Assembly (NCBI GenBank): GCA_020847095.1
Contig: JADLCR010000055.1
Span: 1-64,000 of the forward strand
From: Oligoflexia bacterium
GTDB taxonomy: Bacteria; Bdellovibrionota; Bdellovibrionia; JABDDW01
DNA: 64,000 bases
Direction: 5' to 3'
This document shows, one piece after another, positions 48,320 to 58,118 of the stretch (its first letter is position 1; each line of letters starts with the position of its first letter). Below the pieces are notes generated by a model. The model did no database searches, had not been told where the DNA came from, and saw only the letters and a list, made by a program, of their open reading frames with translations. The translations under genes were made by a program, and so were the position numbers.

Positions 48320-50974
48320 TTAAAGCAATTCAAATACTTTTGATGCGGCCTTTTCCGCCTTCGCGCTCTCAGGGCCTGCGCCTTGAGCAAAATCAGGACG
48401 CCCTCCCCCTTTTCCGCCCATGACGGCCGCAACTTCTTTAAGAATATTTCCCGCGTGATATTTTTGAACCAAATCTCTTGTCACAGTCACGACAATGGGG
48501 CTTGGGCCACCCTCCTCATTTTTGCCAATAAGGACGATGATCCCTGATCGCACTTTATCTTTAATTTTGTCAGTCAGTGAGCTCAAAACCTCGCGGTCTG
48601 ATACTTCGACAACCGCACTGACGACGTTTGCTCCACCGATTTGACGACTCAATTTAATAATGTCATCGAGATTCGTACTTTGGCCTTGAGTAACGGCACT
48701 TTTAAAATCTTTTTCCAACTTCTTAATTTGTTCGGTTAGTTTTTTGACTCGTTCAGGTGCCTTTCCTGGCTCAACCCTTAAGTGTTCTTCCAGCTCGCCC
48801 AACTGGTCGTGTCGCTCCATTAAAAAGTGGACAGCTCGCTGACCCGTTATAGCTTCTATCCGTCTTACCCCACTTGAAACTCCACCTTCACTCATGATCT
48901 TGAAAATCCGAATGTCGGCCGTATTGCGAACGTGTGTTCCGCCGCAAAGTTCTTGAGAAAATTCCCCCATCTTGATGACGCGCACATCGTTGCCATACTT
49001 CTCGCCAAAAAGGGCCATGGCTCCGTCCTTGATGGCATTGTCATAACTAACAACCCGAGAATCGACTTCACGAGCGGACGCGATTTCATCATTGACCAGA
49101 GTTTCAATTTGATGGAGCTCGGCACGCGAAAGTGGTTTGGGATGTGTAAAATCAAATCGAAGTCTGGGGGCTTCCACAAGACTTCCTGCTTGAGTGACGT
49201 GATCGCCTAAAACTTTTCTGAGCGCTGCGTGCAGAAGATGGGTGGCGCTGTGATTCTGCATGGTTGAAAGTCGCGATTGATCAACGCGACAAGTTACAGT
49301 TGCCCCAGTTTTTAAGCTTCCGGACTTTACTTTGACGATGTGAAAGAAAACGTCATTGATTTTCTTTGTATCCATCACTTGAGCTTCGAAGCCCTTGCCC
49401 GAAATAAGCCCTGTATCGCCCACTTGACCGCCGCTCTCGGCATAAAAAGTAGTTTGATCCAAAACAATGGCGCCTTTATCAACAATTTGCTGCACCTTGC
49501 CCGTTGAATCAACAAGGTCCAAAATTTTACTTTCACACTGAAGGCCGTCGTAACCGAGAAAGTGCGTTTTTGAAAGGGTTGAGGCAGCCTTGATCATCTG
49601 AGGCTGAAGCGAGTCCCCCTCAGATCCGCCCCTCCAGCTGGCCTTGGCCACTTGGCGACTTTCATTCATCAATTGTTCAAAGCCTTCGGCATCGATAGAA
49701 AATCCCTTTTCTTTTGCCATGAGGCTCGTGAGATCTACCGGAAATCCATAGGTATCGTAGAGCTTGAAAACGACATCTCCAGGCACGGTCTTTTTACCTT
49801 TGATTTCAGTTAGGGCTGCGTTTAGAAGTTCAGTCCCTTTGCCTAAGGTTTGGTTAAAGCGTTCTTCTTCAGCACTTATTGTAGAAACAATGAAACTCTC
49901 TCGCGATCTCAACTCCGGGTAGGCATCGCTCATGGTTCGAATGAGTTCTTGTGCTACTGGGACAAAAAGAGACTTGTTTGTAAGTTTGTGGCCATAACGA
50001 ATTCCCCGTCGCATGATTCGCCTCAATACATATCCTTGCCCTTCGTTACTTGGCAAAATGCCGTCAGCGATCAGAAAAGTTGTTGATCGAATATGGTCGG
50101 CAACCACGCGCATTGCTGTGTTGAGTTCTTCAGTTTTGGCGTTCTTTGGATCGGCTTTTTGAGTATCACTCAGTGTCACGTATTTGTGTTGGCTGTGGCG
50201 CTCCATGATCGTAAAAAGGTCAGTGAAGAGGTCGGTTTGGTAGTTACTTGGAACCTTTTGCATAACGGCGCTCAATCGCTCAAGGCCCGATCCCGTATCG
50301 ATGGAAGGTTTTGGAAGTGGAGTTAGCTTTCCTTTTTCGTCGCGGTTGAACTGCATAAAAACCAAGTTCCAAATTTCAACAAAACGATCGCAGCTGCATC
50401 CCACCTTGCAGTCTTTTTTGCCACAGCCGTTCTCAGGTCCGTGATCGTAAAAGATTTCGCTACAAGGACCGCAGGGGCCAGTGTCACCCATTTGCCAAAA
50501 GTTATCTTTCTCATCAAACCGGCTGATTTTTTTGGCATCCACTTTCTCTTGCTTGTTCCAAATTTCAAAGGCCTCATCATCGTCGCGAAAAACGGTGACA
50601 TAGAGTTTTTCTTTGGGAATCTTAAGATCAGAAGTTAAAAACTCCCAGGCAAAGCGAATGGCGTCTTTTTTGAAATAATCTCCAAAAGAAAAGTTACCCA
50701 ACATTTCAAAAAACGTATGGTGACGGCTTGTGTACCCAACGTTTTCAAGGTCGTTGTGCTTTCCTCCGGCGCGCAAACATTTTTGGCTCGTGGTTGCCCG
50801 TGAGTAGTTGCGTTTTTCTAGTCCCAAAAAAACATTTTTAAATTGAACCATTCCGGAGTTGGTGAACAAAAGGGTCGGGTCATTGTCTGGAACAAGCCTG
50901 GAGCTTGCGACGTGAGCATGGTTGTGCTTTTTGAAATACTCGATAAATCGGTTTCTAACTTCTGAGCCCTTCAT
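48320..50974 (-). CDS. alaS: Alanyl-tRNA synthetase
   Basis: Charges tRNA-Ala; essential and cytosolic. 884 residues with the usual domain order. The class II catalytic core begins MKGSEVRNRF and contains PTLLFTNSGMVQFK and RHHTFFEMLGNF. A tRNA-recognition helical region follows, then the editing domain with HSATHLLHAAL and the zinc-type CGGTHV near residue 675, and a C-terminal C-Ala domain with GGGRPDFAQG. It starts by a four-base overlap with recX. Confidence 0.98.
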   Translation of the reverse strand: MKGSEVRNRFIEYFKKHNHAHVASSRLVPDNDPTLLFTNSGMVQFKNVFLGLEKRNYSRATTSQKCLRAGGKHNDLENVGYTSRHHTFFEMLGNFSFGDYFKKDAIRFAWEFLTSDLKIPKEKLYVTVFRDDDEAFEIWNKQEKVDAKKISRFDEKDNFWQMGDTGPCGPCSEIFYDHGPENGCGKKDCKVGCSCDRFVEIWNLVFMQFNRDEKGKLTPLPKPSIDTGSGLERLSAVMQKVPSNYQTDLFTDLFTIMERHSQHKYVTLSDTQKADPKNAKTEELNTAMRVVADHIRSTTFLIADGILPSNEGQGYVLRRIMRRGIRYGHKLTNKSLFVPVAQELIRTMSDAYPELRSRESFIVSTISAEEERFNQTLGKGTELLNAALTEIKGKKTVPGDVVFKLYDTYGFPVDLTSLMAKEKGFSIDAEGFEQLMNESRQVAKASWRGGSEGDSLQPQMIKAASTLSKTHFLGYDGLQCESKILDLVDSTGKVQQIVDKGAIVLDQTTFYAESGGQVGDTGLISGKGFEAQVMDTKKINDVFFHIVKVKSGSLKTGATVTCRVDQSRLSTMQNHSATHLLHAALRKVLGDHVTQAGSLVEAPRLRFDFTHPKPLSRAELHQIETLVNDEIASAREVDSRVVSYDNAIKDGAMALFGEKYGNDVRVIKMGEFSQELCGGTHVRNTADIRIFKIMSEGGVSSGVRRIEAITGQRAVHFLMERHDQLGELEEHLRVEPGKAPERVKKLTEQIKKLEKDFKSAVTQGQSTNLDDIIKLSRQIGGANVVSAVVEVSDREVLSSLTDKIKDKVRSGIIVLIGKNEEGGPSPIVVTVTRDLVQKYHAGNILKEVAAVMGGKGGGRPDFAQGAGPESAKAEKAASKVFELL

Positions 50975-51438
50975 TGATTTCTCCGTGCTTGATTAAGAAC
51001 AGTTGCCACAACCGTAGTTGAAAATCCACGAGAAGCCAGTGATCGGGCGACTTTGGCGCGTTCCGTTTGGGTTTTTGGTGTGATTCCCCTGAATTTCTTT
51101 TCCAAAAACCGTTTAGCTGCTTCTAATTGGGCCTCATGAGAGACAACCTGGGCCTGCGGAAGCCCGCGCTTTTTCAATTGAAGTTGAATATATCGTTGCC
51201 CCTTACCTTGAAACTGCCAACCGGATGCTAGACGATCGGCAAGCACCTGTTCGTCAATGAGATACCGTAAACTCCTAAGTTCTTCGATCAGCGCTTTAAA
51301 TAGGTCATGGGAAAAAAATGGCTTTCTCGAAAGTTTGGCTTTGAGTTCGGCGGTCGAGTGATCGCGACGAACCAGGAGTCGTAGCGCCGACGCCTTGAGT
51401 TTAAAATAGATTTCCTTTTCACTAAGTTCAGTTGTCAT
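50971..51438 (-). CDS. recX: RecX-family regulator of RecA
   Basis: A small helical protein of about 156 residues that in other bacteria binds RecA filaments and limits their activity. The repeated three-helix pattern is visible: ALRLLVRRDHSTAELKAKL, then RYLIDEQVLADRLASGW and QLQLKKRGL, and finally KVARSLASRGFS. The gene lies between pilT and alaS rather than directly after recA. ATG 51438 gives the family N-terminus; a reading starting at 51633 runs inside pilT and is not credible. It overlaps pilT by 11 bases and alaS by four. Confidence 0.85.
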   Translation of the reverse strand: MTTELSEKEIYFKLKASALRLLVRRDHSTAELKAKLSRKPFFSHDLFKALIEELRSLRYLIDEQVLADRLASGWQFQGKGQRYIQLQLKKRGLPQAQVVSHEAQLEAAKRFLEKKFRGITPKTQTERAKVARSLASRGFSTTVVATVLNQARRNQ

Positions 51439-52639
51439 CGTCAGGATCCTCATCGGGTGGTGTGTTTTCACCTTTGATTCGAGGCATCGTTTGAAGTTCA
51501 ACTCCCGGAATCGTTGGAATCGGAATGCTGGTCTTATCAAACTTATCCCACTTCTTGCCTTCCATGGTTTGAACGCCACGCCATTGAAGTTCAAATTCTT
51601 CAGGATTAGTTGAGGTGGCTTTTGCTTCGTCAAAGCTAATGAGTTTTCGATACAACAAACTCAGTAAGCTTTGATCAAAAGTTTGAGACTCCAAAGTATG
51701 AACGCCGTCTTGAATCGCCAACGGAATTTCGCGTGTTTTGGCCGGCGTGACAATCATGTCTTTGATTCGAGCATTGACGATCATCACCTCAACGGCGGGT
51801 ATTTGGCCCTTTTTTTCTGCTTTTGGAACGAGTCGTTGGCTGATAACCGCTTTGAGGTTTGCGGCCAGTTGATATCGAATTTGCATTTGCTCGTGCGGGT
51901 CAAACACACTGACGATGCGATTGACGGTTTCAGTAGCGTCGGTGGTGTGTAAGGTCGAAAATACTAAGTGTCCCGTTTCTGCGGCCAACAAAGCAGTACG
52001 AATGGTTTCAACATCACGCATTTCGCCCACAAAAATAATATCTGGATCTTGACGTAACGATTGGCGAAGGGCCAATGAGAAATTTGGAGTGTCGAGCCCG
52101 AGTTCTCTTTGGTTAATGATGCTCTTGCGGTCTTTGATGAGGTACTCGATGGGATCTTCGATAGTCAAAATATGGCAGTTGCGATGGCTATTTATGAAAT
52201 CGAGCATGGAAGCCAAGGTGGTGGATTTTCCGCTACCGGTCATGCCTGTAACGAGCACGAGTCCACGCTCATAAGCCGTTATTTTTTTGATGACCGGCGG
52301 AAGTTCGAGATCTTCAATGGTTCGAATTTGAAATGGTATGGAGCGAATAACCATTCCCACTGAGCCGCGTTGTTGAAAAATATTGATTCGAAATCGACCA
52401 AGTCCCGGCACTCCATAACCCATGTCGACTTCGTGGGTTTCATTAAATTTATTTTGGTGTGTCGGGCTCATGATGGACCGGGACATGCGCTCGATTTGTT
52501 CGCCGGTCAAGCGGGGGGCTTGTTTGTCCATGGGGACCAAGCGACCATGAACGCGAAATACAGGCATGACGCCATGTTTCAAGTGGATATCACTAGCGCC
52601 AACATGCACCGCTTTTGAGAGAATTTCATTTAGTTCCAT
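51428..52639 (-). CDS. pilT: Type IV pilus retraction ATPase PilT
   Basis: A hexameric ATPase that powers pilus retraction and twitching. The N-terminal PAS-like part has GASDIHLK near residue 20. Walker A is GMTGSGKST near residue 136, followed by the Asp box, Walker B DPDIIFVGEMRD, the His box HLVFSTLHTTDA, and QRLVPK. About 404 residues from ATG 52639, longer than typical PilT (about 345) by an acidic C-terminal extension rich in Pro, Asp and Glu. It begins about 35 bases past the recA terminator, so it probably has its own promoter. Confidence 0.94.
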   Translation of the reverse strand: MELNEILSKAVHVGASDIHLKHGVMPVFRVHGRLVPMDKQAPRLTGEQIERMSRSIMSPTHQNKFNETHEVDMGYGVPGLGRFRINIFQQRGSVGMVIRSIPFQIRTIEDLELPPVIKKITAYERGLVLVTGMTGSGKSTTLASMLDFINSHRNCHILTIEDPIEYLIKDRKSIINQRELGLDTPNFSLALRQSLRQDPDIIFVGEMRDVETIRTALLAAETGHLVFSTLHTTDATETVNRIVSVFDPHEQMQIRYQLAANLKAVISQRLVPKAEKKGQIPAVEVMIVNARIKDMIVTPAKTREIPLAIQDGVHTLESQTFDQSLLSLLYRKLISFDEAKATSTNPEEFELQWRGVQTMEGKKWDKFDKTSIPIPTIPGVELQTMPRIKGENTPPDEDPDDDN

Positions 52640-52673
52640 GGTGACAACACGATACCCCAAAAGCCGATTTTAG

Positions 52674-52714
52674 ACAAAAAAATACCCCCTGGGGTTTTGC
52701 GATCTCCAGGGGGT
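52674..52714 (-). terminator. Intrinsic terminator after recA
   Basis: On the minus strand ACCCCCTGG and CCAGGGGGT (52714 to 52706 with 52692 to 52684) form a nine-pair stem with a 13-base loop, followed by ATTTTTTTG. It starts about 24 bases after the recA stop and separates the recA operon from pilT. Confidence 0.88.
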
Positions 52715-52737
52715 TTAGGGTCGTTAGGCTTGAGAGC

Positions 52738-53844
52738 TTACTTCTTTGTTGGAGCCTTCTTTATATCTTGGGTGGCTTCAGCCTTTCGCTCGGACTTTGC
52801 CGTTGCCGGATCAAGTGAAGAAGGTCCCGCTGGTTTGATTCCCGCAATATTATGCTTTACCAAAATGGCTTCTCTCAACTCAGCCGTTAGTTTTGGGTTT
52901 TCTTTGAGCATTTGCTTTACGGAATCGCGGCCCTGCCCGAGGCGTTCGCCTTTGTAGCTAAACCAGGCGCCAGACTTATCCACAATGTTATCGTTAGAGG
53001 CTAAGTCGAGAATATCGCCTTCGCGGCTAATGCCTTCTCCATAGATCACATCAAATTCGACGTTGCGAAACGGAGGAGCCATTTTGTTTTTTACAACCTT
53101 TACAGCCGTTCGATTGCCGATGGCTTGATCTCCGTTTTTAATAGCTCCAATTCGTCGTACATCAAGGCGGACCGAGGAGTAAAATTTTAGTGCGTTTCCA
53201 CCGGTGGTCGTTTCAGGATTTCCGAACATCACGCCAATTTTCATTCTGATTTGGTTAATAAAGACCACCAAAGTCTTACTACGATTAATTGTCGCTGTTA
53301 GCTTTCTCAGGGCTTGAGACATTAAGCGCGCTTGAAGACCCATATGGCTATCACCCATTTCGCCTTCAATTTCAGCTCGAGGCGTGAGGGCCGCCACAGA
53401 GTCAACAACGAGAATATCAATGGCTCCGGATCGAACTAGAGTCTCAACAATTTCGAGAGCCTGCTCGCCTGTATCGGGTTGAGAAATGAGCAAGTCGTCG
53501 GTTCGCACGCCAAGCTTGCGAGCATAGGTGACATCCAGTGCATGCTCAGCATCGACGAATGCGGCGATCCCGCCTTGCTTTTGTGCTTCCGCAATCGCAT
53601 GAAGAGCGAGTGTTGTTTTTCCAGAACTTTCAGGGCCATAAATTTCTACGATTCGTCCGCGGGGCAATCCGCCAATTCCAAGGGCGATGTCTAGGGACAA
53701 AGAGCCCGTGCTGATCACGCCCATTTCTGCATCGGCGAGTTTCTCGTCAATGCCCAGGCGCATGATGGATCCTTTTCCAAACTGCTTCTCGATGCTGCTC
53801 ACTGCGAGCTCGAGAGCTTTTTCTTTTTCGGTTGATTGGGCCAT
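52738..53844 (-). CDS. recA: Recombinase RecA
   Basis: Central protein of homologous recombination and SOS induction. Walker A is GPESSGKTT near residue 67, and [35 protein letters not shown] (Walker B region) and the L2 loop [10 protein letters not shown] are all canonical. Length 368 residues. The C-terminal tail ends in a Lys-rich stretch (DIKKAPTKK) rather than the acidic tail of E. coli RecA. AGGAG lies nine bases before the ATG. No LexA-type palindrome is seen in the 15-base gap upstream, so it probably reads from a promoter further up the operon. Confidence 0.98.
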   Translation of the reverse strand: MAQSTEKEKALELAVSSIEKQFGKGSIMRLGIDEKLADAEMGVISTGSLSLDIALGIGGLPRGRIVEIYGPESSGKTTLALHAIAEAQKQGGIAAFVDAEHALDVTYARKLGVRTDDLLISQPDTGEQALEIVETLVRSGAIDILVVDSVAALTPRAEIEGEMGDSHMGLQARLMSQALRKLTATINRSKTLVVFINQIRMKIGVMFGNPETTTGGNALKFYSSVRLDVRRIGAIKNGDQAIGNRTAVKVVKNKMAPPFRNVEFDVIYGEGISREGDILDLASNDNIVDKSGAWFSYKGERLGQGRDSVKQMLKENPKLTAELREAILVKHNIAGIKPAGPSSLDPATAKSERKAEATQDIKKAPTKK

Positions 53845-53859
53845 GATCTGTGTCTCCTC

Positions 53860-54342
53860 TTATTTTTGAGTTAACTGCTTTAGCAAAAGTTTTAACGCCA
53901 TGACGACGGTCTTTTGCTGAATTTGATTTCTACTGCCGTTAAATAGGCACTTGTGCGTCTTAACAATTTTCGGGCCAGCGACGGCGAAATGCACAAGGCC
54001 AATGGGCTTAAGTTTTGTTCCGCCAGTCGGACCAGCAATACCTGTGACGGCCACTGCCCAGTCGACTTTAAGATTTTTTCTTGCACCCTTTGCCATGGCG
54101 GAAACTGTTTCTTTGGAGACGGCACCGTGCTGTGTGAGAATCCGCTGGGGCACATTTAATAGATCATGTTTTACGCTGTTGTCATAGCTAACAATGCTTC
54201 CTAAAAAATACCGCGACGCGCCAGATCTTTTGGTTAAGGCGGCCGAAATCATTCCGCCCGTACAACTTTCGGCGATGCCTAAAGTTTTTTTAACAGCCGT
54301 AAGGCGTTGTGCCACTTTTGCGACAAGTTGTTGAGATTTCAA
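53860..54342 (-). CDS. pncC: Nicotinamide-nucleotide amidase (CinA C-terminal domain)
   Basis: A 160-residue stand-alone CinA_C domain that hydrolyses nicotinamide mononucleotide in NAD recycling. Typical segments: ESCTGGMIS near residue 24, GSIVSYDNSVK, and VTGIAGPTGG near residue 98. The larger CinA N-terminal domain is absent. Neighbours pgpA upstream (four-base overlap) and recA downstream form the conserved pgpA-cinA-recA block of many bacteria. Confidence 0.92.
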   Translation of the reverse strand: MKSQQLVAKVAQRLTAVKKTLGIAESCTGGMISAALTKRSGASRYFLGSIVSYDNSVKHDLLNVPQRILTQHGAVSKETVSAMAKGARKNLKVDWAVAVTGIAGPTGGTKLKPIGLVHFAVAGPKIVKTHKCLFNGSRNQIQQKTVVMALKLLLKQLTQK

Positions 54343-54788
54343 ATTAAAATCCTCGAGAGCCCATGGAGGATGACGAAAGTAATAAGCCCAGCGGCTACAT
54401 CATCTATATAAACCCCGAGTCCCCCTTTTATTCTGCGATCCAAATAACCAATGGGTCCCGGTTTTGTCACATCAAAAATTCGAAATAAAATAAATGATGC
54501 AATTAGCCACAAAGGCCGGTCATGAAATCCGAAGCACGCAATGAATTGGCCCATGATTTCGTCCATGACGATGCATGGCGCATCGGCTTTAAAGTGGCGA
54601 TACGCTTGGCCACAACTCCAAGCACCCGCGGCAAACAACACCGCTGTCGCCGCGAGCCAGTGAGGAGACGGTAGGTTCATTATTCCCACGCTGATAAATA
54701 CCCCGGCGATCGAGCCAAACGTGCCCGGTGCCCACGGAATCAGTCCAATGCCCAATCCGGTTGCCAACCAAATCCCAAGCTTTTTCAT
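54339..54788 (-). CDS. pgpA: Phosphatidylglycerophosphatase A
   Basis: Removes phosphate from phosphatidylglycerol phosphate to make phosphatidylglycerol in the inner membrane. 149 residues with about four membrane helices. Family features are IPWAPGTFGS near residue 17, DEIMGQ near residue 76, which holds acidic catalytic positions, and the C-terminal GGLGVYIDDVAAGL. It overlaps lysC upstream and pncC downstream by four bases each, so translation is coupled. Confidence 0.92.
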   Translation of the reverse strand: MKKLGIWLATGLGIGLIPWAPGTFGSIAGVFISVGIMNLPSPHWLAATAVLFAAGAWSCGQAYRHFKADAPCIVMDEIMGQFIACFGFHDRPLWLIASFILFRIFDVTKPGPIGYLDRRIKGGLGVYIDDVAAGLITFVILHGLSRILI

Positions 54789-55981
54789 TTTACGAATTTT
54801 TCGTGAAGGACCTGAGAGGCTTGTCCGGCCAATCCCTTTTGGACCAAAAATGTAATTGATAGGGGTGTGATAATCATATCTTCAGGAACAATGTTCTTTG
54901 CTCGCAAGGCTTTGGGAGCTTCAAACACGAGGGAAGAATTCACAAGCCCGCGGCCCGTTAATGTGACCGTGGCCCATTGAGAATCGATGGACGGCTTTGA
55001 TTTTTTAGTACTTACTGCGTGCTTCACTAATCCTTGCCCAATAGACTCAAACAACTCTTCGGGCCCCGTTAAATAAAAAGTGCGTCCCTCGGAAGTGGGC
55101 TTTTCAAAGATAATTTGTGGGGTCGCAAGCTTAGCTTTTTCCAAAGCTTCACCAAGCTGTTCTAGGGCGTCGGTAAGCGAAGCCACTTCGGGGTAAGTGA
55201 CCGCGAGAATTTGTAGGTTATAATTGACGGCGCGTACTTCGACGTTTTCCATATCACCAATTAAAGTACCCGAGCTCTCATCCGAACTCAAGCTTACGCG
55301 AATAGGTATTCTTGTCCGTTCCGCAAGTTCCACTGATCGATAGTGAAGAACGCGAGCTCCCCAATAAGCCATCTCGAGAGTTGATTCATAATCTAAATGT
55401 TTAAAATGATGGGGTTCGGTTCCTGGGAGTCTGGGATCGCAAGAGTAAATTCCCTTAACGTCGGTGAGAATATCGCAGCGTTTGGCATGAAACTTCGCCG
55501 CCACCGCAACGGCGGTTGTATCGCTACCGCCTCGCCCAAGAGTTGTTACTTCTTTTGTGTCGGGATTGACTCCTTGAAATCCCGCAATAATGACAGTCTT
55601 CTTTTTCTTAACTTCTTCATGAACGCGCACCGGTCGGATCTCCACAATGCGAGCCGACGAGTGGCTACCGTCCGTCATGACCCCGCTTTGTGAACCGGTA
55701 AAACTAATGGCTTCTATTCCTTTTGAGTGCAGAGCCATGGCCATCAAGGCCATTGAGATTCGTTCCCCCGAAGAAAGGAGCATGTCATATTCGCGTTGAT
55801 TGGGATTGTCTGTAATTTCTCGAGAGAGCTTGACGAGATCATCGGTGAAGTCGCCCATGGCTGAAACAATGATGATGAGTTGGTTGCCCTTTTGGACTTC
55901 GTTTTTGAGAAGGTCGGCAATGGCGAGCATTTTTTGAGGAGAGGCCACTGAGCTCCCCCCGTACTTTTTGACGATCATCAT
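54785..55981 (-). CDS. lysC: Aspartate kinase
   Basis: Phosphorylates aspartate in the first step to lysine, threonine, methionine and diaminopimelate for the cell wall. The N-terminal kinase motif is KYGGSSV near residue 5, followed by FTGSQSGV and TLGRGGSDTTAVA near residue 158. Two ACT domains fill the C-terminal third and probably mediate feedback inhibition by end products. About 398 residues, monofunctional. Two adjacent ATGs (55981, 55978) follow GAGAG; a reading from 56020 lacks support. First gene of the lysC-pgpA-pncC-recA unit. Confidence 0.95.
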   Translation of the reverse strand: MMIVKKYGGSSVASPQKMLAIADLLKNEVQKGNQLIIIVSAMGDFTDDLVKLSREITDNPNQREYDMLLSSGERISMALMAMALHSKGIEAISFTGSQSGVMTDGSHSSARIVEIRPVRVHEEVKKKKTVIIAGFQGVNPDTKEVTTLGRGGSDTTAVAVAAKFHAKRCDILTDVKGIYSCDPRLPGTEPHHFKHLDYESTLEMAYWGARVLHYRSVELAERTRIPIRVSLSSDESSGTLIGDMENVEVRAVNYNLQILAVTYPEVASLTDALEQLGEALEKAKLATPQIIFEKPTSEGRTFYLTGPEELFESIGQGLVKHAVSTKKSKPSIDSQWATVTLTGRGLVNSSLVFEAPKALRAKNIVPEDMIITPLSITFLVQKGLAGQASQVLHEKFVK

Positions 55982-56032
55982 ACTCTCGAAAGAATATGAT
56001 GACCGCCCTAAAGAGATCAAATGAATTGAGAA

Positions 56033-56722
56033 TCAATAAAACTGAACTTTTCCCGTTTGAAGGTCATAAAGTGCGGCATTAACTTTGACCAATCCTGACT
56101 GAACTTTATGCTCAATAATTTTAGAGCGCGAAGAAAGCTCCATGGCAATTTGCTTTGCATTGGCCCCTGATTCGCGGGCGACATCAGACGATGCCGTCTC
56201 ACCAGGATCTGATGCGGGCAATCGAGGTTTAATGTCAGAAACTAATTGATCGAGACTGGGGCTCCCGTTGGATTCGCCGGCTTTGGCTGCCATTGCGGCC
56301 TTCACTGCTCCGCAATGAGTGTGTCCCATGACGACAATGTTGCGAGTTCCAAGATGTTCAACAGCATACTCCATGCTGGCAATGACGGCCGAATCCAATG
56401 CCTCGCCGGCAACTCGAATGACAAAAATCTCACCAAGTGCTTGGTCAAAGACGTGTTCCGGTGGAACGCGGGAGTCAGAGCAAGAAAGGACGATGGTGTG
56501 TGGATTCTGACCTTTTACAAGTTTCTTTCGATCCGTGGTGCTTTTTCCGTCGTGACGGTTATGACCAGACACGAAGCGCTTGTTGCCATTGGCGAGCCAC
56601 CTCATCGCGGTTGCTGGATCGACTGATTTTGCCTCATGCGCGTGGTGAGATGCGGCCATTGCAGGTCCAAATACGAATAGGCCGACGAAGATTAAAATCG
56701 CGTTCATACGAGTGCGCTTCAT
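56033..56722 (-). CDS. Exported beta-class carbonic anhydrase
   Basis: Interconverts CO2 and bicarbonate. 229 residues with a signal peptide (MNAILIFVGLFVFGPAMAA), so probably periplasmic. Zinc and catalytic elements are CSDSRVPPE (Cys and Asp-Arg dyad) near residue 84 and GHTHCGAV (His and Cys) near residue 138. A His-rich start to the mature protein (SHHAHEA) is notable. ATG 56722 with AAAGGA upstream is chosen over a longer reading into the upstream lipoprotein gene. Confidence 0.92.
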   Translation of the reverse strand: MKRTRMNAILIFVGLFVFGPAMAASHHAHEAKSVDPATAMRWLANGNKRFVSGHNRHDGKSTTDRKKLVKGQNPHTIVLSCSDSRVPPEHVFDQALGEIFVIRVAGEALDSAVIASMEYAVEHLGTRNIVVMGHTHCGAVKAAMAAKAGESNGSPSLDQLVSDIKPRLPASDPGETASSDVARESGANAKQIAMELSSRSKIIEHKVQSGLVKVNAALYDLQTGKVQFY

Positions 56723-56792
56723 AGTGAGAATTCCTTTCCGTAAGTTGATGGGATGATTAAAGGGTAACTCAAGTGAAGGGGTTCGAGATAGT

Positions 56793-57863
56793 CTAGCCGT
56801 CCGAAACAAGATTGCGACGAACGAATTGAGAAACCGATCGATAGGATCCTTTTGGAATCCGAATCAAATGTCCGTCAATGTCGGGTGGAATATATCCGTG
56901 AAGTAATTCTGGATTTAGGTCTTGTAAGTACTGCTCGGTTACGCCGATGTGTTCGGCGAGTTCATCAAGTCGGGTTCCCCCCGGTACGCGAAAGTGTTCG
57001 AAAGAAAGTGGCTTGTAATACTCAATTGAATTGAAGCCATACATTTGCGGCGATTTTGCAATGAGCATGGCGGCGATCATTTTTGGAACGTAATCGCGAG
57101 TTTCGTCTTCAAGGCCCGATTGCCGAGCAATTTTCCAAAAATTTCGAGTGCCATGTTTTTCAATGAGGCGCTTGATCCTGTTTTCGCCCGTGTTGTAACC
57201 GGCGGCGACGAGATACCAATTGTTAAACATCGAGTACATGCGCTTTAGGTACTTTGCAGCTGCGACTGTGCTTTTTTCAAAGTCTTTTCTTTCGTCAATC
57301 CACCAGTTAATGCGAAGTCCATAGCGTTTTCCAGTTTCGCTGATGAACTGCCAAGGTCCAACGGCGTTGGCGTGACTTCGCGCGTGTGCAGAGAAACCGC
57401 TTTCGATCATCGCCATGTAGGCCAAATCTTGAGGTAACCCGTGCTGACGCAAAGTGCGCTTGATGGACGGCATGTAGCGAGAGCTTCTTTCTAGCCATTT
57501 CATGAACCAATTTCGACCCGATGACTGAAAGAACTCGATCCAGTAGGCAACGCGTGCATTATAAGAAACTGGGATATCAAACAACAACGGGCCTTCAACA
57601 GCCAGCGGATCCGGAATTGATTTTGCTTTTGGAATGGCGATTTTCTTAATCGCAACTGGAGGGGTGAGTTTTTCGAGTAAACGGCTTTCGACTTTTGGTT
57701 CAGCGGGCGCTGTTGATTTCGTCAACGCTGGGCCCGGCTCAGGTTGAAACGGTAGCGCCAGACTTTTATCCAGATGAACGAGCGGCGCAGGCTTCACAGA
57801 ATGAGCACATCCTGCGGCGAGGACCGAAAACATAACGAGAGAGAACATCCTTATTCGTCTCAT
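56793..57863 (-). CDS. MltD-like lytic transglycosylase lipoprotein
   Basis: Cleaves peptidoglycan glycan strands. 356 residues with a lipobox LAAGC near residue 19, so anchored to a membrane. The SLT domain has the catalytic Glu in MAMIESGFS near residue 152, then AVGPWQFI and AAGYNTGENRI, the three SLT motifs. One LysM-like module near residues 290-345 (LDELAEHIGVTEQYLQDLNPEL, shortened here to its core GVTEQYLQDLN) binds the wall. This matches MltD, though with fewer LysM repeats than E. coli MltD. Confidence 0.92.
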   Translation of the reverse strand: MRRIRMFSLVMFSVLAAGCAHSVKPAPLVHLDKSLALPFQPEPGPALTKSTAPAEPKVESRLLEKLTPPVAIKKIAIPKAKSIPDPLAVEGPLLFDIPVSYNARVAYWIEFFQSSGRNWFMKWLERSSRYMPSIKRTLRQHGLPQDLAYMAMIESGFSAHARSHANAVGPWQFISETGKRYGLRINWWIDERKDFEKSTVAAAKYLKRMYSMFNNWYLVAAGYNTGENRIKRLIEKHGTRNFWKIARQSGLEDETRDYVPKMIAAMLIAKSPQMYGFNSIEYYKPLSFEHFRVPGGTRLDELAEHIGVTEQYLQDLNPELLHGYIPPDIDGHLIRIPKGSYRSVSQFVRRNLVSDG

Positions 57864-58118
57864 GAATTACAGGATAGCTAACTTTGAGGTTAAACCCAAT
57901 GAAGACCTGTTAAGCTAGGCTAATGGCTTGAGGGCTTCGATCAATTCTGACATCTCGTCAAAATCCCGAGAGGCGCACGGGGAAAAAAATGCCTCGTTTT
58001 TTCGTCAGATCAATGAGTTATCCATCAACTCCCCGACCAATGTCGCAATGGCATATGTTTGGCTTTAGACCAAGTCTGAGGACCCGTGTGTCCCGATGGA
58101 CCCTAGGAAGGGGGAAGC
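57864..58118 (+). promoter_or_regulatory. Leader region of the flagellar operon with possible sigma-54 site
   Basis: This 255-base gap separates the divergent MltD-like gene from flgF. At 58049-58064 TGGC...GGCT has the GG-N10-GC spacing of a sigma-54 promoter, with a transcription start expected about 45 bases before the flgF start. Further upstream, GAGGC (57970-57974) and GCCTC (57991-57995) can form a short stem followed by GTTTTTT, a weak terminator-like structure. Confidence 0.35.

Noticed and set aside
51439-51633. Longer RecX start inside pilT
   Set aside because: The added residues come from the shifted frame of pilT; ATG 51438 matches the family.
53845-53859. LexA/SOS box directly before recA
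   Set aside because: Only 15 bases lie between pncC and recA and they hold the ribosome site, not a palindrome.
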